The position numbers were made by a program, and so were the translations under genes. Source: Nostocoides sp. HKS02 (lineage in GTDB: Bacteria > Actinomycetota > Actinomycetes > Actinomycetales > Dermatophilaceae). From it: DNA of 64,000 bases. The notes under the pieces were generated by a model that saw only the letters and a list, made by a program, of their open reading frames with translations, was not told where the DNA came from and ran no database searches. Shown piece by piece: positions 16,495 to 25,472 of the stretch. Positions within the stretch are counted from its first letter, which is position 1. Every line of letters starts with the position of its first letter. The stretch spans positions 806,001-870,000 of the forward strand of contig NZ_CP046121.1 in the NCBI RefSeq assembly GCF_009707485.1, given 5' to 3'.

Positions 16495-17133
16495 GTGAGC
16501 GAGACCCAGCCGACGACGGAGCCGACGATGCCGACCATGCCGACGACGCCGACGACGGCCAGCGCCCGGATCCTCGTCGCCGAGGACGAGGCGCTGATCC
16601 GCCTCGACCTGGCCGAGATGCTCGCTGAGGCGGGGTACGAGGTGGTCGGCCAGGCCAGCAACGGCGAGCAGGCCGTCGAGATGGCCCGCGAGCTCATGCC
16701 CGACCTGGTCATCATGGACGTCAAGATGCCGGTCATGGACGGCATCACCGCAGCCGAGGCGATCGGCTCGGCCAGGATCTGCCCTGTCGTGATGCTCACG
16801 GCCTTCAGCCAGACCGAGCTCGTCGAGCGGGCGCGCGATGCCGGCGTGATGGCGTACATCGTCAAGCCGTTCACCGCGGCCGACCTCACTCCGGCCATCG
16901 ACATCGCCCGGCACCGCTGGAACGAGGTCAAGGCGCTCGAGAGCGAGATCGCCGACCTCGGCGAGCGGCTCGAGACCCGCAAGGCGGTCGACCGCGCCAA
17001 GGGCATCCTCATGAAGAAGCTGAAGGTCAGCGAGGCCGAGGCCTTCCGCTGGATCCAGAAGACCGCGATGGACCGTCGCCTCGGCATGCGCGAGGTCGCC
17101 GACGCCGTGGTCGCCGGCATGGACAAGGCCTGA
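16495..17133 (+). CDS. pdtaR: ANTAR-domain response regulator PdtaR
   Basis: A 212-residue protein. A Thr/Pro/Met-rich N-terminal extension (about 22 residues) is followed by a receiver domain (ILVAEDEALIRLDLAEM; phosphoacceptor in LVIMDVKMPVMDG; conserved Lys in YIVKPF). A coiled linker leads to a C-terminal ANTAR domain (AVDRAKGILMKKLKVSEAEA and onward). This matches PdtaR, which with the kinase PdtaS controls gene expression by RNA-binding antitermination in mycobacteria. pdtaS is not nearby. The upstream hybrid kinase already carries its own receivers and HPt, so partnership is only possible. The start GTG has a leaderless -10. Confidence 0.9.
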   Translation: MSETQPTTEPTMPTMPTTPTTASARILVAEDEALIRLDLAEMLAEAGYEVVGQASNGEQAVEMARELMPDLVIMDVKMPVMDGITAAEAIGSARICPVVMLTAFSQTELVERARDAGVMAYIVKPFTAADLTPAIDIARHRWNEVKALESEIADLGERLETRKAVDRAKGILMKKLKVSEAEAFRWIQKTAMDRRLGMREVADAVVAGMDKA

Positions 17134-17136
17134 GCG

Positions 17137-17676
17137 GTGGCGATGGCGGTCCGGCCGGCGACGGCCGCTGATGCCTCGACGCTCGCACGGGTCGCGGCCG
17201 CGACCTTCGCGTTGGCCTGCCCGCCGCACGTCACCCAGGAGTCGATCGAGGCCTTCATCAGCACGAACCTGTCGCTGGGGTCCTTCGTGGGGTACCTCGC
17301 GGACGCCGACCGTGACCTGTTCCTCGCCGAGGACGACGGCGAGCCGGTCGGGTACGCCATGGTCGTCGCGGGCGACCCGGCCGACCCCGACGTCAAGGCC
17401 GCGCTGCGCCACCTGCCCACGACCGAGCTGAGCAAGATCTACGTGGTGCCCGGCAGCCATGGTGGCGCGGTGGCCGCGGCGCTCATGGTCGCCTCGCTCG
17501 ACGCGGCTCGCGACCGGGGGGCCGCGGGCGTCTGGCTCGGGGTCAACCAGCTCAACGAGCGGGCCCAGCGCTTCTACACCAAGAGCGGTTTCAGCAGGGT
17601 CGGCACCAAGCGCTTCCTCGTGGGGGACAGGTACGAGGACGACTTCATCTACGAGCAGCGGCTGGGGTCGCTGTGA
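17137..17676 (+). CDS. GNAT family N-acetyltransferase
   Basis: A 179-residue GNAT protein. The acetyl-CoA site spans the strand ELSKIYVVPGSHGGAVAAAL (about 105-125), with GSHGGA in place of the usual Q/RxxGxG/A loop. The C-terminal NERAQRFYTKSGFSRVGTKRF is the typical motif B ending. The N-terminal FALACPPHVTQESIEAFI matches a common actinobacterial GNAT subgroup. The acceptor substrate is unknown. The GTG start is three bases after the pdtaR stop, so the two are co-transcribed. Confidence 0.87.
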   Translation: MAMAVRPATAADASTLARVAAATFALACPPHVTQESIEAFISTNLSLGSFVGYLADADRDLFLAEDDGEPVGYAMVVAGDPADPDVKAALRHLPTTELSKIYVVPGSHGGAVAAALMVASLDAARDRGAAGVWLGVNQLNERAQRFYTKSGFSRVGTKRFLVGDRYEDDFIYEQRLGSL

Positions 17677-17827
17677 GGATGCTGTGCCGGAGTTCGTTGA
17701 ACCCTTCACGAACGGTGTCGAATGGGCCTAGAGTTCGAGTTCGGTTGCCCCATGGGGCGCCGACGGACGTCGGGGGAGCCGTTTGCACAGGTGAACAGCA
17801 GAGCAGGACCGACGATGGAGGAGCCCG

Positions 17828-18412
17828 GTGAGCCGTCCCGCGATCAGCGTCAGGCGTGTGTCCGAGGAGCTGGAAGGCTCGTTCGTCGACCTGTGGGTGT
17901 CCTCGCGGGTCGAGGCCGGGGTCAGTCCCGAGGTGGTCGCCCGCTCTGCGTCGGAGGGTCGCATCGGCGCCTCCCTCCACCGCGACGACGTGCGCGCCTA
18001 CCTCGCTCTGCACGACGACCGACCGGTCGGTTTCGCCGTCGCCACGACCAGCCCGTTCTCGGCGCTGACCGAGGCGCCCTGCGTCACCATCGACCAGCTC
18101 TACGTCGCCCCTGACTCGCGCAAGCACGGGGTGGCCCGCCAGCTCATGACCGCGGTGACGGTGTATGCCGACTCGCGCGGGTGCGAGCAGATCGGGTGCA
18201 ACGTGCCCGCTCCCAACCGCGACGCGAACCGCTTCTTCGCCCGCCTCGGCTTCTCCTCCCAGGTGGTCCGGCGGATCACCACAGTCGCAGCCCTGCGGCG
18301 TCGGCTCGGTGCGGACGAACCGCGGCACCACTCGCTCGAGCAGCTGTTGCACCGCCGCCGCTCCTTGCGCGCCCGCGCCACGGCTGCCGCTGGCAACCGC
18401 CTCGCCGGCTGA
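17828..18412 (+). CDS. GNAT family N-acetyltransferase
   Basis: A 194-residue GNAT protein. The acetyl-CoA motif is IDQLYVAPDSRKHGVARQLM (about 98-117, containing R-K-x-G-V-A) and motif B is NRDANRFFARLGF. The C-terminal 40 residues are Arg-rich and may bind nucleic acid or be disordered. The GTG start is preceded by a strong AGGAG eight bases away. It is separated by 151 bases from the upstream GNAT gene. It ends six bases from the convergent thioesterase gene. Confidence 0.87.
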   Translation: MSRPAISVRRVSEELEGSFVDLWVSSRVEAGVSPEVVARSASEGRIGASLHRDDVRAYLALHDDRPVGFAVATTSPFSALTEAPCVTIDQLYVAPDSRKHGVARQLMTAVTVYADSRGCEQIGCNVPAPNRDANRFFARLGFSSQVVRRITTVAALRRRLGADEPRHHSLEQLLHRRRSLRARATAAAGNRLAG

Positions 18413-18418
18413 CCGACC

Positions 18419-18841
18419 TCAGCCGCCGGGTGCGACGTCCCTGATCAGGCAGGTGATCCGGCACGTGCAGACCCGCTTGTCCTGCTCGTCGGTGATGACC
18501 ACCTCGTAGCACGCCAGGGTGTTGCCCAGCGAGAGGGCCGTGGCCGTTCCTGTGACGAACCCGGCCCGGGCCGCGCGGTGGTGGGTGGCGTTGATGTCCA
18601 GGCCCACCGCGACCCGCGTCGGGCCGGCGTGGAGCGCCGAGCCGATCGAGCCGAGGGTCTCCGCGAGGACGACCGAGGCGCCCCCGTGGAGCAGGCCGTA
18701 GGGCTGGGTGTTGCCCTCGACCGGCATACGTCCGACGACGCGCTCGGGTGCACCCTCGACGACCTCGATGTGCATGCGGCGCATCAGGGAGTTCGGGTTC
18801 ATCTCCTGCATCGTGCGCAGGGCGTCGGTGAAGTCGGGCAT
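18419..18841 (-). CDS. PaaI-type hotdog-fold thioesterase
   Basis: A 140-residue hotdog thioesterase. The active-site loop is NTQPYGLLHGGASVVLAETL (about residues 43-62), the PaaI/YdiI-type G-x-x-x-G-G signature with the catalytic acid (E) on the long helix. The strand VGLDINATHHRAA supports the fold. It hydrolyses acyl-CoA thioesters, often aromatic. The ATG at 18841 has AGAGGA six bases upstream. It is divergent from polA with 78 bases between. Confidence 0.87.
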   Translation of the reverse strand: MPDFTDALRTMQEMNPNSLMRRMHIEVVEGAPERVVGRMPVEGNTQPYGLLHGGASVVLAETLGSIGSALHAGPTRVAVGLDINATHHRAARAGFVTGTATALSLGNTLACYEVVITDEQDKRVCTCRITCLIRDVAPGG

Positions 18842-18906
18842 GCGGGTCCTCTCGTCGCGGGGGCCGGCCGTCGTGGGTGGCTGGCCGCCCTGTGGGTGGC
18901 TGGCAA

Positions 18907-18912
18907 TAGGCT
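18907..18912 (+). promoter_or_regulatory. Leaderless-type -10 element of polA
   Basis: TAGGCT lies seven bases upstream of the polA GTG at 18920. The same hexamer precedes pdtaR at nearly the same distance. No ribosome site precedes the start codon. Confidence 0.55.
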
Positions 18913-18919
18913 GCCATGC

Positions 18920-21592
18920 GTGAGTCGACTTCTGCTGCTGGACGGTCATTCCCTCGCCTACCGCGCCTTCTTCGCGCTGCCGGCGGAGAACTTCTCGACG
19001 AGCACCGGGCAGCACACCAACGCCGTCTACGGGTTCACCTCGATGCTCATCAACGTCCTGCGTGACGAGCAGCCGACCCATGTCGCCGTGGCGTTCGACA
19101 TCTCACGCCAGACGTTCCGCACCGAGGTCTACGCCGACTACAAGGCTGGCCGCTCGGCGACCCCGACCGAGTTCCAGGGCCAGATCTCGCTGCTCCACGA
19201 GGTCCTGGACGCCCTCAAGATCCGCTACGTCGAGGTCGACGGCTACGAGGCCGACGACGTCATCGCGACGCTGACCACGGCTGCCCTCGCCGAGGACATG
19301 GAGGTCCTCATCTGCTCGGGTGACCGCGACGCCTTCCAGCTCGTCACCGACACCAGCACCGTGCTGTACCCCGTCAAGGGCGTCTCCGAGCTCGCCCGCA
19401 TGACCCCTGCGGCCGTGGAGGCCAAGTACGGCGTGCTGCCCGAGCGGTACTCCGACCTGGCCGCGCTCGTCGGCGAGACCTCCGACAACCTGCCGGGCGT
19501 GCCCGGGGTGGGGCCCAAGACCGCGGCCAAGTGGCTGGGCGTCTACGGCGACCTCACCGGGCTGGTCGCCCACGTCGACGAGATCAAGGGCAAGGCCGGC
19601 GAGTCGCTGCGCGAGCACCTCGACGGCGTCCTGCGCAACCGCCGGCTCAACCAGCTCGTCCGCGACCTCGACGTGCCGGTGACCATCGCCGACCTCGAAC
19701 GCCAGAACTGGGACCGCGAGCTCGTCCACGCGGTCTTCGACAGCCTCGAGTTCCGGGTGCTGCGCGACCGGCTCTTCGAGTACCTCCAGGCCCCCCAGGA
19801 GGAGGCCGACCACGGTTTCGACCTCGAGGGCGCGCTGCTCGCGCCCGACGAGGTGCCCGGCTGGCTCGAGGAGTATGCCGCGCCCGGGGTCCGCGTCGGC
19901 GTGCACGTGGTGGGGCGCTGGGGGCGTGGCACCGGTGACGTCACCGCACTGGCCCTCGCCACCGAAGGTGACGCGGCGGCATACGTCGACGTGGCCGAGC
20001 TCGACGCGGCCGGGGACACGGCGGTTGCCGCCTGGCTGGGCGACGCGACCCGGCCGAAGGTGCTCCACGACGCCAAGGGCCCGATGTTGGCGCTCGCTGC
20101 CCGCGGGTGGAACCTGGCTGGGCTCGCGACCGACACCGCGTTGGCGGCGTACCTCGTGCGTCCCGACCAGCGCTCCTACGACCTCGCCGACCTGGTCCTG
20201 CGCCACCTCGGCCGCGAGCTGCGCGCCGAGCAGGAGCAGAGCGGCCAGGGCCTGCTGACCTTCGGCGACGAGGGCGATGCCGGCGCCCAGGACGCCATGG
20301 TGCGGGCCCGGGCGGTGCTCGACCTCGCAGGATCCCTCGCCGAGCAGCTCGAAGCGACCGGTGGCACCGCGCTGCAGCAGGACCTCGAGCTGCCGTTGGA
20401 GCGCGTGCTCGCGGACATGGAGCGCACCGGCATCGGCGCCGATGTCGAGGTGATGACCGAGCTGGAGGCGGACTTCGCGGCGGCCGTCCGCGACGCCCAG
20501 GAGGACGCCTACGACGCGCTCGGGGGCGACCAGATCAACCTCGGCTCGCCCAAGCAGCTCCAGGTCGTCCTCTTCGAGACCCTCGGCCTGCCGAAGACGC
20601 GCCGCACCAAGACGGGCTACACCACCGACGCCGACGCGCTCAACGACCTCTACACCAAGACCGAGCACCCGTTCCTCGAGGCATTGCTCCGACACCGCGA
20701 CGCCGCGCGGCTGCGGGTCACCGTCGAGGGCCTGCTCAAGTCGGTCTCCGACGACGGGCGCATCCACACGACCTACCAGCAGACGATCGCGGCGACCGGG
20801 CGGCTGTCGTCGACCGATCCCAACCTCCAGAACATCCCGATCCGCACCGACGCGGGCCGCCGCATCCGCGAGGTGTTCATCGTCGGTGATGGGTTCGAGT
20901 CGCTGATGTCTGCCGACTACAGCCAGATCGAGATGCGGATCATGGCCCACCTCTCGGGCGACGACGGTCTCATCGAGGCGTTCCGCTCGGGCGAGGACCT
21001 CCACCGGTTCGTCGGGTCCCGGGTGTTCTCCGTCGAGCCCACGGACGTCACGTCGGCGATGCGGTCCAAGGTCAAGGCGATGTCCTACGGCCTCGCCTAT
21101 GGGCTGTCCGCTTTCGGGTTGTCCAAGCAGCTGACGATCTCGACGGGTGAGGCCCAGGGTCTGATGGACGAGTACTTCGCGAGGTTCGGCGGGGTCAAGG
21201 ACTACCTCGACTCCGTGGTCGCCGAGGCGCGTGGCACCGGCTACACCCAGACCATGCTGGGGCGCCGGCGCTACCTGCCCGACCTGACCTCGGACAACCG
21301 CCAGCGCCGCGAGATGGCCGAGCGGATGGCGCTCAACGCACCGATCCAAGGGTCGGCCGCCGACATCATCAAGATCGCGATGCTGCGCGTCGACGCCGCC
21401 CTGCGCGAGTCGGGCGCGAAGTCGCGCCAGCTGCTGCAGGTGCACGACGAGCTGGTCCTCGAGATCGCGCCGGGGGAGCGCGACGACGTCGAGGCGCTGG
21501 TCCGCCACGAGATGGGCAGCGCCGTCGAGATGGACGCGCCGCTCGACGTGAGCGTCGGCGTAGGCCGTTCATGGCACGACGCCGCTCACTGA
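18920..21592 (+). CDS. polA: DNA polymerase I
   Basis: An 890-residue family A DNA polymerase. The 5' nuclease domain (about 1-290) opens LLLLDGHSLAYRAFFALP and has VDGYEADDVIAT and the helix-hairpin-helix GVPGVGPKTAAKWL. The middle 3'-5' exonuclease-like domain (about 310-490) lacks the canonical acidic motifs and is probably inactive, as in mycobacterial PolA. The polymerase domain carries motif A SADYSQIEMRIMAHLSGD, the finger helix RSKVKAMSYGLAYG and motif C LLQVHDELVLE. It removes RNA primers and fills gaps in replication and repair. The GTG start was chosen over longer open frame because the protein begins at the conserved strand. Confidence 0.97.
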   Translation: MSRLLLLDGHSLAYRAFFALPAENFSTSTGQHTNAVYGFTSMLINVLRDEQPTHVAVAFDISRQTFRTEVYADYKAGRSATPTEFQGQISLLHEVLDALKIRYVEVDGYEADDVIATLTTAALAEDMEVLICSGDRDAFQLVTDTSTVLYPVKGVSELARMTPAAVEAKYGVLPERYSDLAALVGETSDNLPGVPGVGPKTAAKWLGVYGDLTGLVAHVDEIKGKAGESLREHLDGVLRNRRLNQLVRDLDVPVTIADLERQNWDRELVHAVFDSLEFRVLRDRLFEYLQAPQEEADHGFDLEGALLAPDEVPGWLEEYAAPGVRVGVHVVGRWGRGTGDVTALALATEGDAAAYVDVAELDAAGDTAVAAWLGDATRPKVLHDAKGPMLALAARGWNLAGLATDTALAAYLVRPDQRSYDLADLVLRHLGRELRAEQEQSGQGLLTFGDEGDAGAQDAMVRARAVLDLAGSLAEQLEATGGTALQQDLELPLERVLADMERTGIGADVEVMTELEADFAAAVRDAQEDAYDALGGDQINLGSPKQLQVVLFETLGLPKTRRTKTGYTTDADALNDLYTKTEHPFLEALLRHRDAARLRVTVEGLLKSVSDDGRIHTTYQQTIAATGRLSSTDPNLQNIPIRTDAGRRIREVFIVGDGFESLMSADYSQIEMRIMAHLSGDDGLIEAFRSGEDLHRFVGSRVFSVEPTDVTSAMRSKVKAMSYGLAYGLSAFGLSKQLTISTGEAQGLMDEYFARFGGVKDYLDSVVAEARGTGYTQTMLGRRRYLPDLTSDNRQRREMAERMALNAPIQGSAADIIKIAMLRVDAALRESGAKSRQLLQVHDELVLEIAPGERDDVEALVRHEMGSAVEMDAPLDVSVGVGRSWHDAAH

Positions 21593-21723
21593 CATTTCGC
21601 CCAAAACGGGAAATTTGGCACTTATAACGAGTCTCAGCCGCAATGTGTTACGGATCATCGGGCGTTTTGTGAAGAAATGATGGCTCGGTCGGCCATCCGT
21701 GCTCCATACTCTCCGGTAACCAT

Positions 21724-21752
21724 GCACCCGCCAAAGGACGTCGGGTGCTTTT
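21724..21752 (+). terminator. Hairpin with T tract before the 21767 gene
   Basis: GCACCCG (21724-21730) pairs with CGGGTGC (21742-21748), followed by TTTT. This is one of the few T-tailed hairpins in the window. It sits 131 bases after polA and only 15 bases before the start codon of the next gene, so it could end polA transcription or act as an attenuator for the downstream operon. The surrounding 21593-21720 is unusually AT-rich, with TATAAC at about 21624, and may carry the promoter. Confidence 0.5.
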
Positions 21753-21766
21753 CCTGTGAGGTGGAC

Positions 21767-22369
21767 ATGCGACGGAGCCTGATAGCCGGGCTGGTATTGG
21801 CGGTGTTCTCGGCCCTGATCATCTGGCTGGGGGACTGGCTCGGGCTCGATCTCGAGCACATTGCGCTCCTCGGTGCAGCGCTGGGCGGGGTTCTCGGGCT
21901 CGTCCCGCACAGCCTGCCGATCGGCAAGCTTGGCGGTTTCGTCGTGGGGTTCGTGGTGGCCTGGGTCGGGTTCGCCCTGCGTGCCGCCGTCCTCCCCGAC
22001 TCCTCGAGTGGGCGCGCCGTTGCAGCGTTCCTCGTGGTCGCTGTCATTGCTGCGGCGTGCGGCGTCAGTGCGGGCCGACTCCCGCTGTGGAGCGGCCTGC
22101 TCGGAGCCGCCGCGATCGTGGGGGCCTACGAGGAGACCTACACCAACGCCCCGTCGCAGTTCCTGCAGGACTCGCCGACGGCCGGGTCCACGGTCCTGTT
22201 CGCCGTGGCACTCGGATACCTGGCGACGTCACTCGTCGCCGAGGGTTTGCCGACTCCGGCGGCGGGAGCCAGCTCGTGGAACCGCTGGTTCACGCGGGCA
22301 GAACCCAACCCGGCAGCCGGCGACGACGCTGGTGGCATCGACGACATCCTGTCAGGAGAGAGCAAGTGA
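21767..22369 (+). CDS. Multi-pass membrane protein of unknown function
   Basis: A 200-residue membrane protein with about five hydrophobic segments between residues 5 and 165 (first one LIAGLVLAVFSALIIWLGDW). A Gly-rich pair of helices and a soluble tail ending DDILSGESK follow. I do not recognise the family. The ATG at 21767 follows GAGGTG. Its stop overlaps the GTG of the large surface protein gene at 22366 (GTGA) and an AGGAG lies before that GTG, so the two are translated together. The natural reading is a membrane partner or anchor for the surface protein; this is inference. Confidence 0.75.
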   Translation: MRRSLIAGLVLAVFSALIIWLGDWLGLDLEHIALLGAALGGVLGLVPHSLPIGKLGGFVVGFVVAWVGFALRAAVLPDSSSGRAVAAFLVVAVIAAACGVSAGRLPLWSGLLGAAAIVGAYEETYTNAPSQFLQDSPTAGSTVLFAVALGYLATSLVAEGLPTPAAGASSWNRWFTRAEPNPAAGDDAGGIDDILSGESK

Positions 22370-24987
22370 GTGCGAAGAGAACCGTGATGACCTCGGGTGC
22401 CGCGCTGCTGGCCGCCCCGGCCGCTTTCGCGCTCGCCGCCGGCCCGGCGCTCGCCGCCTCCTCTGGGGACGTGGTCGTCACCAACACCGAGACGGTGCAG
22501 GCGTACCTCAACGCGTCGGGCAGGGTGGACGTGGCGAGGGTCTACGAGCAGATCGCCATGCAGGGCAAGGGCACGGTTGACCTGGTCAACCCAGTGGCCA
22601 CCCAGGGCCTGCGCAACCTCGACAGCTTCGGGGGGTTCCAGGTCAAGAACGGCAACATGGTGGGGACGTACACGGTCGACGGGGAGCAGCGCCTGCGCTC
22701 GGTGAGCGACTACACCAAGAAGCTGCCGCTCGAGGTCGCCGTCGACTACACGCTGGACGGCAAGTCCGTGCAGCCGGGCGACGTGGTGGGCAAGAGTGGC
22801 CTGCTCAAGGTCCAGTACACCGTGCGCAACGTGACGGGCAAGGCCCAGGACGTGTCCTTCGACGATGGGACGGGCAAGACGACCACCGCATCGGAAGACG
22901 TGGTCATCCCGATGGTCGGCTCGCTGTCCACGGTACTTCCGTCGACCTTCACGGACGTTCGGTCCGACGAGGCCAACATGGCTGGCGACGGTCACGGCGG
23001 CACGAAGATGTCCTTCACGATGACCTTGTTCGGGCCGATCGGGAAGCCTGAGGCGACGTTCGGCTACCAGGCCAAGATCACGGACGGGGTGATCCCCAAG
23101 GCGAACATCTCTGCCCTCCCGGTCAGCCCGCTCGACAGCCCCTCGTTCAAGGGCGGCGCCCAGAGCTACCAGGGTGGTGCCACGACCGGCGCTGCTCTGA
23201 CCGCCGGGGCGACGGAGATCGACGCCAACCTTCTGAAGCTCCGTGACGGAGCCAGCGACCTGCTCGCGGGCCTCATCAAGCTCAAGGACGGCGCCAACCA
23301 GCTGCACACCGGTCTCGCCGGCCAGGCGGCGCCGGGCGCATCGAAGCTCGCCGATGGTGCGGGTCAGCTCAAGGATGGAACCGGGCAGCTGGCCGCCGGA
23401 GCGACCAAGGCGAAGGGCGGGGCGGCGCAGGTCTCGGGCGGCGCGACCCAGCTCGCCGGTGGCGCACGCCAGCTCGCCGGGGGCTCGGCCACACTGGCCG
23501 CAGGCTCCTCGGCCCTGGCTGACGGGGCCAGCTTCCTCGACGCCAAGCTCGGCCAGTACCAAGCCGGTCTCACCCAGCTGGCCGACGGCATCCAGGCCAT
23601 CCCGGCGAATCCTGACTATCAGCGGCTCCTGCAGGGCATCGCGTCCATCCAGGCGGCCATAGGGGACCCGAGCCAGCCGGCAACCCTCCGAGGCGGCCTG
23701 ACCGCCCTGAAGTCAGGCGTCACGACCCGGCTGCAGCCGGGGATCAGCGCCCTGATCGCCGGAGTCGGCCAGCTCCAGGCCGGCATTGCAGCGGCCATCA
23801 CCAGCGACGTCCCGCAGCTCAAGGGCCTCGCAACTGGCGCCAAGACCGCCATCGCCCAGGTCGCCGTGGCGGAGGGTTGCCTCACCGTCGGCGGGACACC
23901 TGGGCCGAACGCGGCCACGGGAAACTGTCCGACCCTTCTCTCGGGGCTGACCCAGGCGGGGACGCTCGTCGTCGCAATGGACACTCCAGTCGGCACCCCC
24001 GGGCTCCCGAATGGCGGCCTGACCCAGAAGCTCCAGCGGGCCTCGTTCTCCCTCGACGCCCACGCGCCGGGCACGGCGGGTGCCACTGACCCGGGCGGTG
24101 TGCTCTACGGCTTGAACGCCCTCAAGGTCGGCGTGGACAACCACGCGCCCGGCACCTATGGCAGCAGCGATGCCGGGGGCCTCGAGTACGGCCTCAACGC
24201 ACTCCTCTTCGGCACCGATACCCACGCCCCGGGCACGGCCGGCGCGGCCGACCCGGGCGGCCTCGCCTACGGCATGGGGGCCATCAACAGCGGTGTCCAG
24301 TCGTTGGTCAGCACCATCGTGACCACCCTGCTCGACAGCCTCGGCACGCCCAGCACGGACCCGACGACGACCCTGCGGGGTGCAGCTGCAGCACTGTCCG
24401 GTGGGGCTGCGCGGCTGAGCTCGGGCGCGGGTCAGGTCGCCAGCGGTGCCGGTCAGGTGGCTGGTGGCGCTGGAGCACTGGCCGCCGGTTCGGGAAAGCT
24501 CGCGACAGGTGCTGGTCAGCTCAACGGCGGCTTGGCTGACCTGGCCACGGGTGCAGCGAAGGTCGACGGTGGCGCAGGCCAGCTCAAGGCGGGCGCAGAC
24601 CAGCTCTCCAGCGGTCTCGGCACCGCGGCAACCGGGTCAGGTCAGCTCGCCGACGGCCTGGGACAAGCCGCCGGTGGTGCCCCCAAACTGGTGGATGGGG
24701 CCCAGCAGCTGTCCGACCAGGGCACCAAGAAGCTCATCGAGGCGGGCAAGGCAACGGCCAGCGACTACGGCCAGAAGTACGCCCTGATCGAGGCAGGAGC
24801 CAAGCGCGCCAAGGCTGAGGGCATGGCCTACGGTGCGCCCGCTGGCGCCGCAGGTCAGACGGCATACTCGTACGAGCTCGCCGGCGCTGACGGTGAGGGC
24901 AGTCGCAACGTCGGCCGCGGTCTGGGCGCGGCTGCCGTGTTCGGGCTTGCGTCGGCGGTGGCGTTGCTGCGGCGCCGCCAGGTCTAG
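22366..24987 (+). CDS. Large cell-surface protein with YhgE/Pip-like Gly-Ala helical repeats
   Basis: An 873-residue exported protein. A Sec signal peptide (about 1-35, ending ALAASSG) leads to a beta-rich N-terminal domain (about 36-265). Two long blocks of L-x-x-G-A/T-x-x-L-x-x-G repeats follow (about 285-390 and 670-790, e.g. GAGQLKDGTGQLAAGATKAK), as in YhgE/Pip proteins and the loops of MmpL-type exporters. Between them are three 27-residue repeats beginning D-x-HAPGT. The C terminus has one membrane helix and RRRQV, giving single-pass anchoring. There is no LPXTG. It is coupled by a GTGA overlap to the membrane protein gene at 21767. The function is unknown; the length suits a stalk or cell-wall-spanning fibre. 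Confidence 0.8.
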   Translation: MSAKRTVMTSGAALLAAPAAFALAAGPALAASSGDVVVTNTETVQAYLNASGRVDVARVYEQIAMQGKGTVDLVNPVATQGLRNLDSFGGFQVKNGNMVGTYTVDGEQRLRSVSDYTKKLPLEVAVDYTLDGKSVQPGDVVGKSGLLKVQYTVRNVTGKAQDVSFDDGTGKTTTASEDVVIPMVGSLSTVLPSTFTDVRSDEANMAGDGHGGTKMSFTMTLFGPIGKPEATFGYQAKITDGVIPKANISALPVSPLDSPSFKGGAQSYQGGATTGAALTAGATEIDANLLKLRDGASDLLAGLIKLKDGANQLHTGLAGQAAPGASKLADGAGQLKDGTGQLAAGATKAKGGAAQVSGGATQLAGGARQLAGGSATLAAGSSALADGASFLDAKLGQYQAGLTQLADGIQAIPANPDYQRLLQGIASIQAAIGDPSQPATLRGGLTALKSGVTTRLQPGISALIAGVGQLQAGIAAAITSDVPQLKGLATGAKTAIAQVAVAEGCLTVGGTPGPNAATGNCPTLLSGLTQAGTLVVAMDTPVGTPGLPNGGLTQKLQRASFSLDAHAPGTAGATDPGGVLYGLNALKVGVDNHAPGTYGSSDAGGLEYGLNALLFGTDTHAPGTAGAADPGGLAYGMGAINSGVQSLVSTIVTTLLDSLGTPSTDPTTTLRGAAAALSGGAARLSSGAGQVASGAGQVAGGAGALAAGSGKLATGAGQLNGGLADLATGAAKVDGGAGQLKAGADQLSSGLGTAATGSGQLADGLGQAAGGAPKLVDGAQQLSDQGTKKLIEAGKATASDYGQKYALIEAGAKRAKAEGMAYGAPAGAAGQTAYSYELAGADGEGSRNVGRGLGAAAVFGLASAVALLRRRQV

Positions 24988-25043
24988 AGCTGCTGGCGAG
25001 TGGGACGGTCTCGGCATCGAGGCCGTCCCACTGTCCCGTCTCG

Positions 25044-25292
25044 TCAGACCTCGACCGGCACCTCGTACACCTGGGACGTCGGGTGACCGGACCGCTCGTG
25101 CACCCGCATCACGGACTCCTTGTCGGGTCCCGTGGCGAGGCAGAACACCTTGCCCGCCTCGGGGTCGAGCCACGCGTGTTCGAAGTGCACGCCGTCCTCG
25201 GCCTCGGTGTCGAGGTCGCGCTGGTGGGCTTCGGCGAGCTGCTCCGCCGTCACTCCGAAGAAGCCGTCGTGGACATCCATGAACCTCGGCAT
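25044..25292 (-). CDS. DUF4242 / SCO4226-like small protein
   Basis: An 82-residue protein: MPRFMDVHDGFFGVTAEQLA, then AHQRDLDTEAEDGVHFEHAW and GHPTSQVYEVPVEV. This matches the DUF4242 family, whose Streptomyces member SCO4226 is a nickel-binding ferredoxin-like protein. The histidines at about 8, 23 and 37 are candidate metal ligands. The ATG at 25292 has a perfect AGGAGG six bases upstream; longer in-frame starts read through Arg/Gly-rich non-homologous sequence. It is a monocistronic gene between the surface-protein operon and an MFS gene. Confidence 0.85.
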   Translation of the reverse strand: MPRFMDVHDGFFGVTAEQLAEAHQRDLDTEAEDGVHFEHAWLDPEAGKVFCLATGPDKESVMRVHERSGHPTSQVYEVPVEV

Positions 25293-25472
25293 CTGCCGCC
25301 TCCTGGGCTGGTGAAAGAGGAGGCGCGCGCCGCCTCCCGCACCATGGTGCGCCGACCGCGGCGTGGCAGGGTCCCGCGTTTGCCGTAGTTCGGACGCCCC
25401 TGCGGCGGCACCCCGGGACGGCGGCCCCACGGCGGCGGCCCACGGCGGCGGCCCACGGCGGCGCGCTACTGC

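Noticed and set aside
17691..17760. tRNA-like look of the segment with GTTCGAGTTCGG and CCCCATGGGG
   Set aside because: No acceptor stem, D-arm or anticodon arm can be formed around the apparent T-loop.
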